Shown here piece by piece: positions 20,591 through 28,828 of a stretch of DNA of 64,000 nucleotides (its first letter is position 1; each line of letters opens with the position of its first letter). The DNA comes from Rhodobacteraceae bacterium NBU2976 (lineage in GTDB: Bacteria; Pseudomonadota; Alphaproteobacteria; Rhodobacterales; Rhodobacteraceae), in assembly GCA_023630215.1 (NCBI GenBank), contig JALPRQ010000001.1, positions 1,984,001 to 2,048,000 on the forward strand, given 5' to 3'. Made by a program: the position numbers and the translations under genes. The notes under the pieces are model-generated. The model worked only from the letters and a program-made list of their open reading frames with translations, did no database searches and was not told the DNA's origin.

Positions 20591-21127
20591 TCAGTTTCGC
20601 TGCGCGAGCCATGCCTGAAGGGCGGCATTGTCGCTGGCATCATCGGTTGGCGCGATTTCCACGACGTCGGCTGATCTGGTCGACAATTGCGGCTGTTCAG
20701 GTGCCGTTGGAATATGGATTACCGGTGGCTTCCCTTCGCGTGCATAATGGAGCTCCCTTGCCCCGAAATAGAAGGAAACAACCGCCCCCAGCAACCACCA
20801 AAGGGGGTCGGGCACATAGGCCAGCCCCTGCATGCGGCCGGCAAAGCTGATCGGATCGACCATCGCAAAAACAAACAACCCGATGGTGCCCAATGCCAGA
20901 ATGGGTCGTGGCAGACGGTTGATCCCATTGATGAACCGGTCAAAGGGCGAGGTGCTGGCGTTCTGAAACTCGGCCCCATATTGTTGCAGCGAGGCCATCG
21001 CCTGCGCCCGGTGGGCCAATTCGGCCTTGGTCTTGTTGACGGTAAAGACTTCGGCCACCGTTTCGACAGCGCCCCCGACATCCTGTGCCGCCTGTCCAAA
21101 TCCCAGCAAACGCCCTAGCCACCCCAT
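20591..21127 (-). CDS. Holin family protein (3TM type), probable GTA lysis holin
   Basis: The 178-residue product has a helical N-terminus, hydrophobic spans at about 74-91 and 105-125, and a polar C-terminal tail. It looks like the Holin_3TM family found beside GH108 muramidases in Rhodobacterales. Holins open the inner membrane so that the endolysin can reach peptidoglycan. The start overlaps the endolysin 3' end by 13 bases, which implies coupling. No phage structural gene is near. In Rhodobacter capsulatus, holin and endolysin genes outside the main gene transfer agent cluster release the particles. Confidence 0.8.
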   Translation of the reverse strand: MGWLGRLLGFGQAAQDVGGAVETVAEVFTVNKTKAELAHRAQAMASLQQYGAEFQNASTSPFDRFINGINRLPRPILALGTIGLFVFAMVDPISFAGRMQGLAYVPDPLWWLLGAVVSFYFGARELHYAREGKPPVIHIPTAPEQPQLSTRSADVVEIAPTDDASDNAALQAWLAQRN

Positions 21128-21729
21128 GCCGCGATCCTTTCCTGATGTTCAGCCTCTGTCAGGTGGTATTGGGGGGAAATGAACTCCTCCGCCCGGCGTA
21201 TCCAGCCGCCTTTACCGCCATCAAGACGCCGCGCATATTTGCGTGAGGCTGGACGCCGATCTGCCAGCGCATAATAAAAATTGCGCCGTGCAATCCCGTA
21301 AGCATCCACAAAATGATCCGGTGCGTTCTCGAACGCGGCAATCGTCGCTGCGGTGGTCTGCGGTCCCAGCATGCCATCCACGCTGACCGCATATCCGAAC
21401 CGGTTCACCAATTTCTGCAGGATGGTAATCGCCCCGCTACCCGCATTCACATACATGTCGAATACGCTGGCTTGGAGTGGGTCCGGCAGACCGGCAATAC
21501 CGGGACGGATATAATAATGCTCTTTGTAAATCTCTGCCGCCTTTTCGCGGCTTATCTGTCGGACGTCGTTGATATCAACGTCATTGTCGCCATCCACATC
21601 GACACCCAAGCGTCGCATTGTGTGGATTGTGACCCCGTAGTTCGTCGCCCCGCCCGGGTCATCGGGGTCATTCACAAATCCCCCTTCACGGCGCAAAATA
21701 TCGCCAATTATGTCATCTACCGATGGCAT
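21115..21729 (-). CDS. GH108 N-acetylmuramidase (holin-associated endolysin)
   Basis: This peptidoglycan hydrolase of glycoside hydrolase family 108 has the likely catalytic glutamate E15 in REGGF. A C-terminal peptidoglycan-binding region follows, containing DGMLGPQT. A 12-residue acidic loop at D44-D55 matches an EF-hand or dockerin-type calcium site. There is no signal peptide, as expected for a holin-dependent endolysin. The AGGAGAG ribosome-binding site lies in the 3' arm of a 9-bp inverted repeat, and a CtrA-like box lies upstream. It is inserted between ccmE and ccmF. I infer a role in lysis for GTA release. Confidence 0.85.
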   Translation of the reverse strand: MPSVDDIIGDILRREGGFVNDPDDPGGATNYGVTIHTMRRLGVDVDGDNDVDINDVRQISREKAAEIYKEHYYIRPGIAGLPDPLQASVFDMYVNAGSGAITILQKLVNRFGYAVSVDGMLGPQTTAATIAAFENAPDHFVDAYGIARRNFYYALADRRPASRKYARRLDGGKGGWIRRAEEFISPQYHLTEAEHQERIAAWGG

Positions 21730-21730
21730 A

Positions 21731-21772
21731 GCACTCTCCTAATAATTTTCTATGAAATGTGGCGGAGAGTGC
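21731..21772 (-). promoter_or_regulatory. Inverted repeat that sequesters the endolysin ribosome-binding site
   Basis: GCACTCTCC (21731-21739) and GGAGAGTGC (21764-21772) on the plus strand are perfectly complementary over 9 bases with a 24-base spacer. In the minus-strand mRNA the upstream arm is GCACTCTCC. The downstream arm is GGAGAGTGC, which contains the Shine-Dalgarno and ends two bases before the ATG. In a read-through transcript from ccmE the site would be paired. The effect on translation is inferred. Confidence 0.6.
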
Positions 21773-21782
21773 CAGAAACCTG

Positions 21783-21798
21783 TTTAGATCACGTTAAC
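21783..21798 (-). promoter_or_regulatory. Candidate CtrA box upstream of the endolysin gene
   Basis: The plus strand reads TTTA, GATCACG, TTAAC, one mismatch from TTAA-N7-TTAAC. It overlaps the ccmE stop codon and is 54-69 bases before the endolysin ATG. A promoter driven from here would start inside the loop of the adjacent inverted repeat. Confidence 0.4.
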
Positions 21799-22237
21799 TA
21801 TCAGGCGCTTCATAAAGCCCCTGTTCCTTTAGGCTGTCGATAACCTCTTTGGGCATATAGGATTCATCGTGTTTGGCGAGGATTTCAGTTGCGTAAAAGG
21901 TGCCCTCTCGCAGATGACCGAGCGCAATCACTCCCTGACCTTCGTCAAACAGATCAGGCAAGATGCCCGTATAGCTGACCGGAACGGTTTTTGCGTTATC
22001 TGTCACGATAAAAGTGATTGTTTCGCCGGAACCTTCGATCAGTGATCCCACCTCGACGAGCCCGCCGATACGAAACAGTTCGTCGGGTCCCGGCGGGGAC
22101 TCGACCACTTCGGAGGGAGAGCGAAAAAACTGGATCCCCTGTCGGAATCCAAATCCGATCAGCGCCGATGCTGCCGCCAGCAGCACCATGCCCACCACAA
22201 TCAACTGAACCCGACGTTTTTTCTTTTGTCCGATCAT
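21794..22237 (-). CDS. ccmE: Cytochrome c maturation haem chaperone CcmE
   Basis: CcmE carries haem covalently bound to a histidine and passes it to CcmF. The 147-residue protein has a basic N-terminus, a membrane anchor (about 11-30), an OB-fold domain and the haem-binding segment LAKHDESYMP with the key histidine and tyrosine. AGGAA precedes the ATG. It lies 12 bases after brkB and is separated from ccmF by the holin/endolysin pair. Confidence 0.95.
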   Translation of the reverse strand: MIGQKKKRRVQLIVVGMVLLAAASALIGFGFRQGIQFFRSPSEVVESPPGPDELFRIGGLVEVGSLIEGSGETITFIVTDNAKTVPVSYTGILPDLFDEGQGVIALGHLREGTFYATEILAKHDESYMPKEVIDSLKEQGLYEAPDS

Positions 22238-22249
22238 AGGTGGTTCCTA

Positions 22250-23098
22250 TCACATGCCTTGCGGCGCGTCGCTGCGGTCCTCAGCCGCATTCAACACAGC
22301 ATTGACCTCTGCCCCATAGATAATGGTGAGACCTGTTAAATAAAAGAAGAGAAGCGTCACAATCACACCAGCAAGTGCACCGTACGTGATCGCATATGAC
22401 GGCGCGAAGGACAGGTAGAGCGAAAACCCCATGGCGACCACAATCCACATACCCACCGAAATCAACACTCCTGGCCAGGTCCGTTTACCCCGGTTCCCCC
22501 CGGCTGGCAGGATATTATGCATGATCAGCAAAAAGATGATGAAGGTCAGCAGACCCAAACCAAAGGTCACGGCAACCGCAATTCCGGGGATGGTCAGGTT
22601 GGTCCATGTGCTGGCATAACTTAGCCAGATCGGCAGGAAAACCACCGATATTCCCAATATCGCGGCGACCAGCGCACCCAAAAAGACAAAGCCAATGGAA
22701 ATACCGCGCCTGACCACAAAATTCCGTTTGTCTTCAACGTTATAAGCGCGATCAAACGCGACGCGAAAGGCTTCGAAAATGTTCGACGCGACCCAAATCG
22801 TGATCAGGATCGAAAAGGTCAGAAACCCCTGCCCGCGTTCTTTCAGCACCTCCAGCAGCACCGGTTCCAACGTTTGCGCGACATGAGGTGGGGCGTACAG
22901 AAACAAGGTGTCTATGGCTTCCTGTGATCTTTCTGGGCCGACCACCACACCTGTCAGTCCAACCGCAAATATCAGGAACGGAAAAATGGCGAGCAAGCCC
23001 GAAAAGGCAATATAGCCCGCCATGGCAATGCCATCATCTTTTTCGAATTCGCGATAGGCGTCTCTTAAAACGCGATATGCGGCGAGGATCAGGGTCAC
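22250..23098 (-). CDS. YihY/BrkB-family inner membrane protein
   Basis: The 282-residue product has about six transmembrane helices. Family features include [20 protein letters not shown] near the N-terminus and the [14 protein letters not shown] loop. The family was once called ribonuclease BN, but that activity belongs to another protein, and its true role is unknown. The start is GTG at 23098, overlapping the argC stop codon (GTGA). The open frame extends upstream only inside argC. Confidence 0.88.
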   Translation of the reverse strand: MTLILAAYRVLRDAYREFEKDDGIAMAGYIAFSGLLAIFPFLIFAVGLTGVVVGPERSQEAIDTLFLYAPPHVAQTLEPVLLEVLKERGQGFLTFSILITIWVASNIFEAFRVAFDRAYNVEDKRNFVVRRGISIGFVFLGALVAAILGISVVFLPIWLSYASTWTNLTIPGIAVAVTFGLGLLTFIIFLLIMHNILPAGGNRGKRTWPGVLISVGMWIVVAMGFSLYLSFAPSYAITYGALAGVIVTLLFFYLTGLTIIYGAEVNAVLNAAEDRSDAPQGM

Positions 23099-24129
23099 GG
23101 GAAGATCGGGGCCAACATCAACCCCTGTTCCTCCGGGAAATCCAGCATCAGATTGGCGTTCTGCAGCGCCTGCCCGGACGAACCCTTGCACAGGTTATCC
23201 AGCGTCGACACGACAATCGCCCGGCCTGAAGTGCGTTCAGCCACGACCCCAAGATGACAGAAGTTCGATCCCTGAATATCCGACATGGCGGGCAAGTTGC
23301 CCAGTGGCAATACCTCGATAAACGGTTCATCCTTGTAGGCTTTGGTCAAAGCCTGATGGATCGCATCGGCATCGCCTTTCAGGTGGCAGGTGGCGTAAAT
23401 ACCGCGGTTCACCGGTACCAGATTTGGTGTGAAGACGATTTCCACCTTCCGCCCGGCCAACAAGCTGAACTCCTGATCAAACTCACCCAGATGCCGGTGC
23501 TTGCCGCCGTAAGAATAGCCCGTCACATCTTCGGAACGTTCTGCAAACAGCATGTTTTCCTTAAGCGAGCGACCCGCCCCGGAAATCCCGTTTTTCAGAT
23601 CACAAATGATGTTGTCCAGATCGATCACATTCGCCGAAATCAACGGCCGAAGGGCAAACTGGACGGTTGCGGCATTGCACCCTGTCCCCGCCACCAGCCG
23701 GGCGTCGCGAATGTCTTCACGATAAAATTCGGTCAGGCCATAAACCGCCTCGGGCTGAATTTCCGGCGCGTCATGCGGGCGGTTATACCAGAATTCATAC
23801 GCCTTTGGGTCCCGAAGCCGGAAATCTGCACCCAGATCAACGATTTTCACATTCTTCGGCAGTTCTTTCACAATCGCCTGGCTCAAACCGTGTGGCAGCG
23901 CGCAGAAAACCAAATCGATCCGGGAAAAGTCAATTTCCTCAATCGTTTGCAAGGTTGGCAGGGTCAGGTGACGCAGATGTGGGAACACCTCGGCCATCTG
24001 CTGACCGGCCTTGCGGTCGGCAGACAGGGCCGCGATATGCATGCCGCCATGGGTGGCAATCAGGCGCACCAGCTCGGCACCGGTATAGCCACTGGCGCCA
24101 AGGATCGCGATGTTCGGTTTTTCAGTCAT
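23095..24129 (-). CDS. argC: N-acetyl-gamma-glutamyl-phosphate reductase
   Basis: ArgC reduces N-acetylglutamyl phosphate to the semialdehyde in arginine synthesis, using NADPH. The 344-residue protein starts at 24129 (GAGGTGA upstream), with the nucleotide-binding motif [11 protein letters not shown] and the catalytic cysteine in GTGCNAATV. The 16-codon extension to 24177 lacks a site. It lies downstream of murI and is coupled to brkB by a GTGA overlap. Confidence 0.96.
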   Translation of the reverse strand: MTEKPNIAILGASGYTGAELVRLIATHGGMHIAALSADRKAGQQMAEVFPHLRHLTLPTLQTIEEIDFSRIDLVFCALPHGLSQAIVKELPKNVKIVDLGADFRLRDPKAYEFWYNRPHDAPEIQPEAVYGLTEFYREDIRDARLVAGTGCNAATVQFALRPLISANVIDLDNIICDLKNGISGAGRSLKENMLFAERSEDVTGYSYGGKHRHLGEFDQEFSLLAGRKVEIVFTPNLVPVNRGIYATCHLKGDADAIHQALTKAYKDEPFIEVLPLGNLPAMSDIQGSNFCHLGVVAERTSGRAIVVSTLDNLCKGSSGQALQNANLMLDFPEEQGLMLAPIFP

Positions 24130-24177
24130 GTCGTCACCTCTTTCAGGCGATTTAGGGGATAAACAGGGCTTATGCAA

Positions 24178-24987
24178 TCAGGCGGCGCGAAATGGCAATT
24201 GTCGGCCGAAAAATAGCTCAGTCCGTCGCCCGGTTTCGACCGGATCACCGGAGGCCAGATAAAGCACCTCCCCTTCGCCTGCAAATTGCGGACGGCGTTT
24301 CAGGTAATCTGCCAGACTTTCGGCAACGATTTCCGGTTGCGACAACACCCGCGTTGACGCGGGTAGCGCGGCGCGAAAGCGATCTTCAACCAGCGGGAAA
24401 TGTGTGCATCCCAGCACCGCCGCTTGCGGTTCAGGCAAACGTTCCAGCAAACTCGCGACATGGCTGTCGACCAAAGCGTTTGCCCCTTCCATATCCCCGG
24501 CTTCGATTGCGGGAACAAGGCCGACGCAGGCTTCGGCAACCACCTCGACATCGCGGGCGCGAAACTTCAACTCTCGTTCGAAAGCACCACTGGTGACGGT
24601 CGCTGGAGAGGCGAACAGCGCAACATTGCGTAAACCCGTATGAGTCGGCGGTCCATTGTCCCCCCAGTCGCGGCGAGTCAGCTCCTCGATCATGGGAACA
24701 AACACACCCAGCACACGGCGATGTCCTGTCAGCCAGTTCACCTGCAGATCGTGCAACGCCACGGCCGAGGCCGTGTTGCACGCCAGAATAACCAGATCAC
24801 AGCCCGCATCAAAAAGACGGGTCACGCCGTTGACCGTGATGTCGTAAATCTCATCCGCGCTTTTGCCACCAATGGGCGCGTTGGCAGTGTCGCCAAAATA
24901 CACAAACCCCTGCCCCGGTAACCGTTTTATGGCGGCGTCAAGTATCGTCAGCCCGGTCAGGCCGGAATCAAATATTCCTACTGGCAT
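24178..24987 (-). CDS. murI: Glutamate racemase
   Basis: MurI supplies D-glutamate for peptidoglycan. The 269-residue protein has the family aspartate-serine pair in FDSGLTGL and both catalytic cysteines, in LACNTASA and LGCTHFPL. The length is normal. It is followed 48 bases later by argC. Its promoter region is the 152-base gap that also holds the rpsI terminator. Confidence 0.96.
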   Translation of the reverse strand: MPVGIFDSGLTGLTILDAAIKRLPGQGFVYFGDTANAPIGGKSADEIYDITVNGVTRLFDAGCDLVILACNTASAVALHDLQVNWLTGHRRVLGVFVPMIEELTRRDWGDNGPPTHTGLRNVALFASPATVTSGAFERELKFRARDVEVVAEACVGLVPAIEAGDMEGANALVDSHVASLLERLPEPQAAVLGCTHFPLVEDRFRAALPASTRVLSQPEIVAESLADYLKRRPQFAGEGEVLYLASGDPVETGRRTELFFGRQLPFRAA

Positions 24988-25086
24988 AGCCCTTTCCGCC
25001 TCCTCAAATCACCATTCGCCAATTCTATACCCGAACCTTTCGAAGTCCAATTATTATAGTGCACGGCGTCATCGAGTTTACCCAAT

Positions 25087-25118
25087 AAAAAAAGGGCCGG
25101 TGATGCCACCAGCCCTTT
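25087..25118 (-). terminator. Rho-independent terminator of rplM-rpsI
   Basis: On the minus strand AAAGGGC-T-GGTG and CACC-G-GCCCTTT form a 12-bp stem (one T-G pair) with a 4-base loop, followed by a run of seven Ts. It starts 21 bases after the rpsI stop codon. Confidence 0.9.
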
Positions 25119-25139
25119 CTTGACCATTGCGTCCAGCGA

Positions 25140-25625
25140 TTAACGCTTGGAGAACTGGAAAGACCGGCGGGCTTTGCGCTTACCGTATTTCTTACGCTCA
25201 ACAACGCGGCTGTCGCGGGTCAGGAAGCCAGCGGCTTTCAACGGCGCGCGTAGCGTCGGCTCGTAAAGCTGCAAAGCTTTGGAGATACCGTGCTTGACCG
25301 CACCGGCCTGACCGGACAGGCCACCACCTTTGACGGTTGCCTGCACGTCGAATTCACCTTCAACGCCGGCAACTTCGAACGGCTGACGCAGAACCATCTG
25401 CAACACCGGACGGGCAAAATATTTGTCCATCTCTTTGCCATTAACGGTCACTTTACCGGAACCCGGTTTGATCCAGACACGGGCAACAGCGTCTTTACGC
25501 TTACCCGTGGCATAGGAGCGGCCAAGTTCGTCGCGAACGGCTTCGCGAACCGGTGCTTCGTCAACAACCGGTGCGTCGGCGACAGCGTCTTTCAGCTCGT
25601 CGAGGGATTTGATGTCATCAGCCAT
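25140..25625 (-). CDS. rpsI: 30S ribosomal protein S9
   Basis: The product is a ribosomal small-subunit protein whose C-terminal tail reaches the P-site tRNA. Of its 161 residues the last read [11 protein letters not shown], the S9 hallmark, and the core [13 protein letters not shown] is conserved. An acidic N-terminal extension of about 35 residues is typical for alphaproteobacteria. I chose ATG at 25625, with GGAG 9 bases upstream. Another ATG at 25631 overlaps the rplM stop codon. Confidence 0.96.
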   Translation of the reverse strand: MADDIKSLDELKDAVADAPVVDEAPVREAVRDELGRSYATGKRKDAVARVWIKPGSGKVTVNGKEMDKYFARPVLQMVLRQPFEVAGVEGEFDVQATVKGGGLSGQAGAVKHGISKALQLYEPTLRAPLKAAGFLTRDSRVVERKKYGKRKARRSFQFSKR

Positions 25626-25627
25626 GA

Positions 25628-26092
25628 TCATGCACTCCGCGTGTTTTTCGGGTTCATGGCTTTCACGTCCAGAACCTCGGGGTTTTGAGCTTCATGCGGA
25701 TGCTCGGCACCGGCATAAACGCGCAGATTGGTCATCTGCTTTTTCGACAAAGGACCGCCGGGCAGCATACGCTGAACCGCTTTGGTCACGACACGCTCGG
25801 GGAATTTGCCTTCCAGCAGCTCGCCAGCGGTGCGGGATTTGATGCCGCCCGGGTGGCCTGTGTGCCAGTAGTAATTCTTGTCAGCGCGCTTGTTGCCGGT
25901 CAGCTGAACCTTCTCTGCATTGATGATGATGACATTGTCACCCATATCCATATGCGGTGTGAAGGTCGCCTTGTGCTTGCCGCGCAGGCGGTTGGCGACA
26001 ATCGTGGCAAGACGGCCCAGCACCACGCCCTCGGCGTCGATGATGATCCATTTCTTGTCGATGTCAGCCGGTTTGGCAGAATAGGTTTTCAT
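25628..26092 (-). CDS. rplM: 50S ribosomal protein L13
   Basis: L13 is a ribosomal large-subunit protein of 154 residues starting [12 protein letters not shown], with the conserved [14 protein letters not shown] and [12 protein letters not shown] segments. The start at 26092 gives the usual N-terminus, and four codons upstream in frame are unlikely to be translated. It is co-transcribed with rpsI, as in most bacteria. In E. coli L13 represses its own operon, and a small hairpin in the leader here could serve that purpose. Confidence 0.96.
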   Translation of the reverse strand: MKTYSAKPADIDKKWIIIDAEGVVLGRLATIVANRLRGKHKATFTPHMDMGDNVIIINAEKVQLTGNKRADKNYYWHTGHPGGIKSRTAGELLEGKFPERVVTKAVQRMLPGGPLSKKQMTNLRVYAGAEHPHEAQNPEVLDVKAMNPKNTRSA

Positions 26093-26118
26093 GTTCCGAT
26101 CCATTTCGACAGGTTAAA

Positions 26119-26138
26119 GGCGGGTTTTGCGGCCCGCC
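26119..26138 (-). promoter_or_regulatory. Leader hairpin of rplM
   Basis: GGCGGG and CCCGCC form a 6-bp stem with an 8-base loop in the predicted 5' leader of rplM, between the promoter and the start codon. It may be an L13 autoregulatory site, but this rests only on position. Confidence 0.3.
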
Positions 26139-26154
26139 GGAATTCGATGTGCGG

Positions 26155-26182
26155 GTTTTAGCGATTTATTTGGGCGCGTCAA
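26155..26182 (-). promoter_or_regulatory. Candidate promoter of rplM-rpsI
   Basis: On the minus strand TTGACG (26182-26177) is followed after 16 bases by TAAAAC (26160-26155). The leader to the rplM ATG would be about 55 bases. The rest of the 257-base gap up to ctaA is AT-rich (26190-26260) and then holds two hairpins. Confidence 0.5.
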
Positions 26183-26298
26183 CGGGGGGTTGTGGGAAAT
26201 ATTTAAGCATAATCAATGGTTTACAAAATAGGTATTATTTTACCCCATAGTTTTCCCAAGAAATGAGAGCGCCTGACCCTGGGTGGGTGCGGAACGCG

Positions 26299-26315
26299 CC
26301 CTCCCGTGGGGAGGG
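26299..26315 (-). repeat. Perfect inverted repeat downstream of ctaA
   Basis: CCCTCCC and GGGAGGG flank a 3-base loop. The hairpin lies 35 bases beyond the ctaA stop codon and lacks a T-run. It is possibly part of the ctaA transcript end. Confidence 0.4.
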
Positions 26316-26327
26316 TCGGGCGCGGGC

Positions 26328-26344
26328 CAAGTCGTACCGACTTG
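26328..26344 (-). repeat. Second perfect inverted repeat downstream of ctaA
   Basis: CAAGTCG and CGACTTG flank a 3-base loop immediately after the ctaA stop codon. No T-run follows. With the neighbouring hairpin it forms a double stem-loop that may protect or end the ctaA message. Confidence 0.4.
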
Positions 26345-26349
26345 ACCAA

Positions 26350-27477
26350 TTACCCCCGCGCAATCCGCTGTTCTGCCGGATAAGCCGCCTCGAACCGTGC
26401 GCGCAGTGTCAGCACCATCAGCACCACCGCCCCCAACTGGTGCGTGATCGCCGCATGCAACGGCGCGGCATAAATCGCTGTCACAATCCCCAGCACCATC
26501 TGCAACAGCAGCATCACGGTCGCCACGGCAAACGCCCCGCGCACGCCAGCCAGCGCACTCCCCCGGCTTCGCCACCAGACAAACAGCCCAAATACCAGCG
26601 CCAGATACCCAAGCATCCGGTGGTTAAACTGCACCAGCGCAGGGTTTTCGAAGAAGTTGGTCCAAAGCGGCGTGTATCCAAAACTTTCCGAGGGAAGGAA
26701 CTCCCCGTTCATCGACGGCCATGTCGGAAAGGACCGCCCCGCGTCAATGCCCGCGACAAGCGCGCCCAGCAGGATTTGCAGAAACAGCACGACCAGCATC
26801 ACCGTCGACAGCCGCATCAGCGCCATGTCGCGTCGCCGCCGCGCCTGCAGCAGTGCGGCCCCTGACAGCCGCAGTTCCATCATGAACCAGGCAATCAATC
26901 CAAGGATAAGGAACGCCAACCCCAGATGGATCGCCAAACGATAGGACGCAACGTCAACCATCCGCCCCGTCAGGCCCGACGACACCATCCACCAGCCAAT
27001 CGCGCCCTGAAGCCCGCCAAGCAACCCCAGCGCCAGCAGGCGCAAGGTCCAGCCCATCGGTATCGCCTTGCGTACCAGAAACCAGACGAAGCCCACAAAC
27101 CAGACCAACCCGACGATCCGGCCAAGGAACCTGTGACCCCACTCCCACCAGTAAATCGTCTTGAACTCATCAAGCGTCATCGCATGGTTCACCAGCGCAA
27201 ATTCTGGTGTTGCCTGATATTTGTCAAACTCTGCCAGCCAGTCGGTCGCCGACAGTGGAGGGATTGCCCCAGTGATCGGGGCCCATTCGGTGATTGACAA
27301 GCCGCTATCGGTCAAACGTGTCAAACCACCAACAACAATCATCGCGACCACCAGCACGAACAGAATGCCCAACCAGATGACCAAACCCTTACGCGATCTA
27401 TTGCCTGTACGAGAGGTAATCGGGGGTTCAGGTTTTTTTTGGTCTACCTCTTCGAATATGCTGCGGTTATTGCTCAT
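26350..27477 (-). CDS. ctaA: Haem A synthase (COX15/CtaA)
   Basis: CtaA oxidises haem O to haem A for aa3-type cytochrome oxidase in the inner membrane. The 375-residue protein has about eight transmembrane helices. Conserved segments include GGLTRLTDSGLSI, WWEWGHRFLGR and QFNHRMLGY with their haem-ligand histidines. I set the start at 27477, preceded by GAGGA. The upstream in-frame codons to 27516 have no site. No cox genes are adjacent. Confidence 0.94.
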   Translation of the reverse strand: MSNNRSIFEEVDQKKPEPPITSRTGNRSRKGLVIWLGILFVLVVAMIVVGGLTRLTDSGLSITEWAPITGAIPPLSATDWLAEFDKYQATPEFALVNHAMTLDEFKTIYWWEWGHRFLGRIVGLVWFVGFVWFLVRKAIPMGWTLRLLALGLLGGLQGAIGWWMVSSGLTGRMVDVASYRLAIHLGLAFLILGLIAWFMMELRLSGAALLQARRRRDMALMRLSTVMLVVLFLQILLGALVAGIDAGRSFPTWPSMNGEFLPSESFGYTPLWTNFFENPALVQFNHRMLGYLALVFGLFVWWRSRGSALAGVRGAFAVATVMLLLQMVLGIVTAIYAAPLHAAITHQLGAVVLMVLTLRARFEAAYPAEQRIARG

Positions 27478-27571
27478 CAATATCCTCGGTGTGGTTTCAT
27501 CTGATTTCGATTGCATTCGATATAGGGATCATCATCTAAGGTCCAACGCCATTTTGGAAAGGAACATGTAT

Positions 27572-28828
27572 ATGGGACGATTTTTCACAGGTCTTGCAAT
27601 GGGACTACTGACGATCTGTCAGCCTGCATTCGCGCAAAAAGTCACGCTATCAAGCCTGTCTGCGGCATTCTTCGAAGCCAGCACAATGGAAGATCGTGCC
27701 GCAGTCGAAGCGCAAATTGCAGCCTTGGCTGAAAATGACAATGGGGCGCGGTTCCTGATGGGGCTGACCGAAATGGCCAAAACGCTGGAATTCGCGGGAC
27801 AATCCATGACGCGACACGGATATGGACCTGATGACCCTGATATTATGTTCATTCTGCCGCCTATGATGTTGATGACCGGGGAACAAAACGCATCTCCCGA
27901 ACCATTGGATTATGAAACCTTTCGGGCAATCCTGGTAGAGTTGGACAACCGACTGGCAGGGGTCATCGCAATCCTTCGTGCGGTCGAGCCTGACGACGAG
28001 TTTGGTGTTTTGTTATCCCTTGATAACGCCAAACTGAATTTTTCAGGGGATGGCAACTTTGAAAATAAATGGCCTTTGTTGCGCGTATTGGGCTTGTTAG
28101 GTGCAAATGATCCGAGCGATAGAAAATCGCCCAAATTTGCGTTTCGTCTGGATAACGCAGATGCCATCTGGTTGGAGGGCTATGCGCATCTGATGCGGGC
28201 AGGACTGAATTTCTGGCTGGCCCACAATTTTGAAACCACGTTTAACGTCAGCTTCCACGCGCTTTTTCCGCGCGCAGGTCTGCCGATGCAGGGCGTACTG
28301 ACCCCAGAAGGCGATGAGCGCCCCGTTCAATGGGCAAGTGTTGCGGACGGGATATCGTTGGTCCATACGATCAATTGGCCGGTGGTTGAGCCTGAACGTC
28401 GGCAGGCAGTCCTGACCGAACTGATGACAGTCACCCGTCTGTCGCGTGAAAACTGGGCCGCGATCCTTGCGGAAACCGACAATGATCGTGAATGGCTACC
28501 GGGACCACACCAACCCGGCCTCAATCCCCTGACAGGCGGCGAGGTGAATCAACAGGTTCTGGACGGCTGGTTTCAATTCCTGGACATGAGCGATGCGCTT
28601 TTGTCGGGGGATTTGTTGCTGGCGCATTGGCGATTGCCGGGGCGCGGGGTAAATCTTAACCGCTTCTTCACAGAACCAACCGACTTTGACCTTGTATTGT
28701 CACTGACCGGCCCGGGAATTGCCCCCTATCTTGAAGAAGGGCCAGCGGTCGATCAAACGCAGATGCGGGCATTCAATAACGCCATGGGACGTGGTGGCCT
28801 TGGGTTTTTCGCTTTCTGGTTCAACTAG
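27572..28828 (+). CDS. Exported protein of unknown function
   Basis: The 418-residue product has a clear signal peptide (MGRFFTGLAMGLL through QPAFA, then QKV). AAGGA lies about 8 bases before ATG 27572, and an ATG two codons earlier is also possible. The mature protein is acidic, probably mostly helical in its first third, and ends in GGLGFFAFWF. I find no catalytic motif and do not recognise the family. It stands alone, divergent from ctaA, and overlaps the convergent trmJ by four bases at their stop codons. Confidence 0.7.
   Translation: MGRFFTGLAMGLLTICQPAFAQKVTLSSLSAAFFEASTMEDRAAVEAQIAALAENDNGARFLMGLTEMAKTLEFAGQSMTRHGYGPDDPDIMFILPPMMLMTGEQNASPEPLDYETFRAILVELDNRLAGVIAILRAVEPDDEFGVLLSLDNAKLNFSGDGNFENKWPLLRVLGLLGANDPSDRKSPKFAFRLDNADAIWLEGYAHLMRAGLNFWLAHNFETTFNVSFHALFPRAGLPMQGVLTPEGDERPVQWASVADGISLVHTINWPVVEPERRQAVLTELMTVTRLSRENWAAILAETDNDREWLPGPHQPGLNPLTGGEVNQQVLDGWFQFLDMSDALLSGDLLLAHWRLPGRGVNLNRFFTEPTDFDLVLSLTGPGIAPYLEEGPAVDQTQMRAFNNAMGRGGLGFFAFWFN

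Noticed and set aside
20591-21729. Prophage remnant call for the holin and endolysin genes
   Set aside because: No integrase, tail, capsid or attachment site is near. Both flanks are intact ccm genes, and the pair fits a GTA lysis cassette better.
27221-27571. Upstream extension of the exported 418-residue protein
   Set aside because: The frame stays open, but it lies antisense to the start of ctaA and would bury the signal peptide. The AAGGA site supports ATG 27572.
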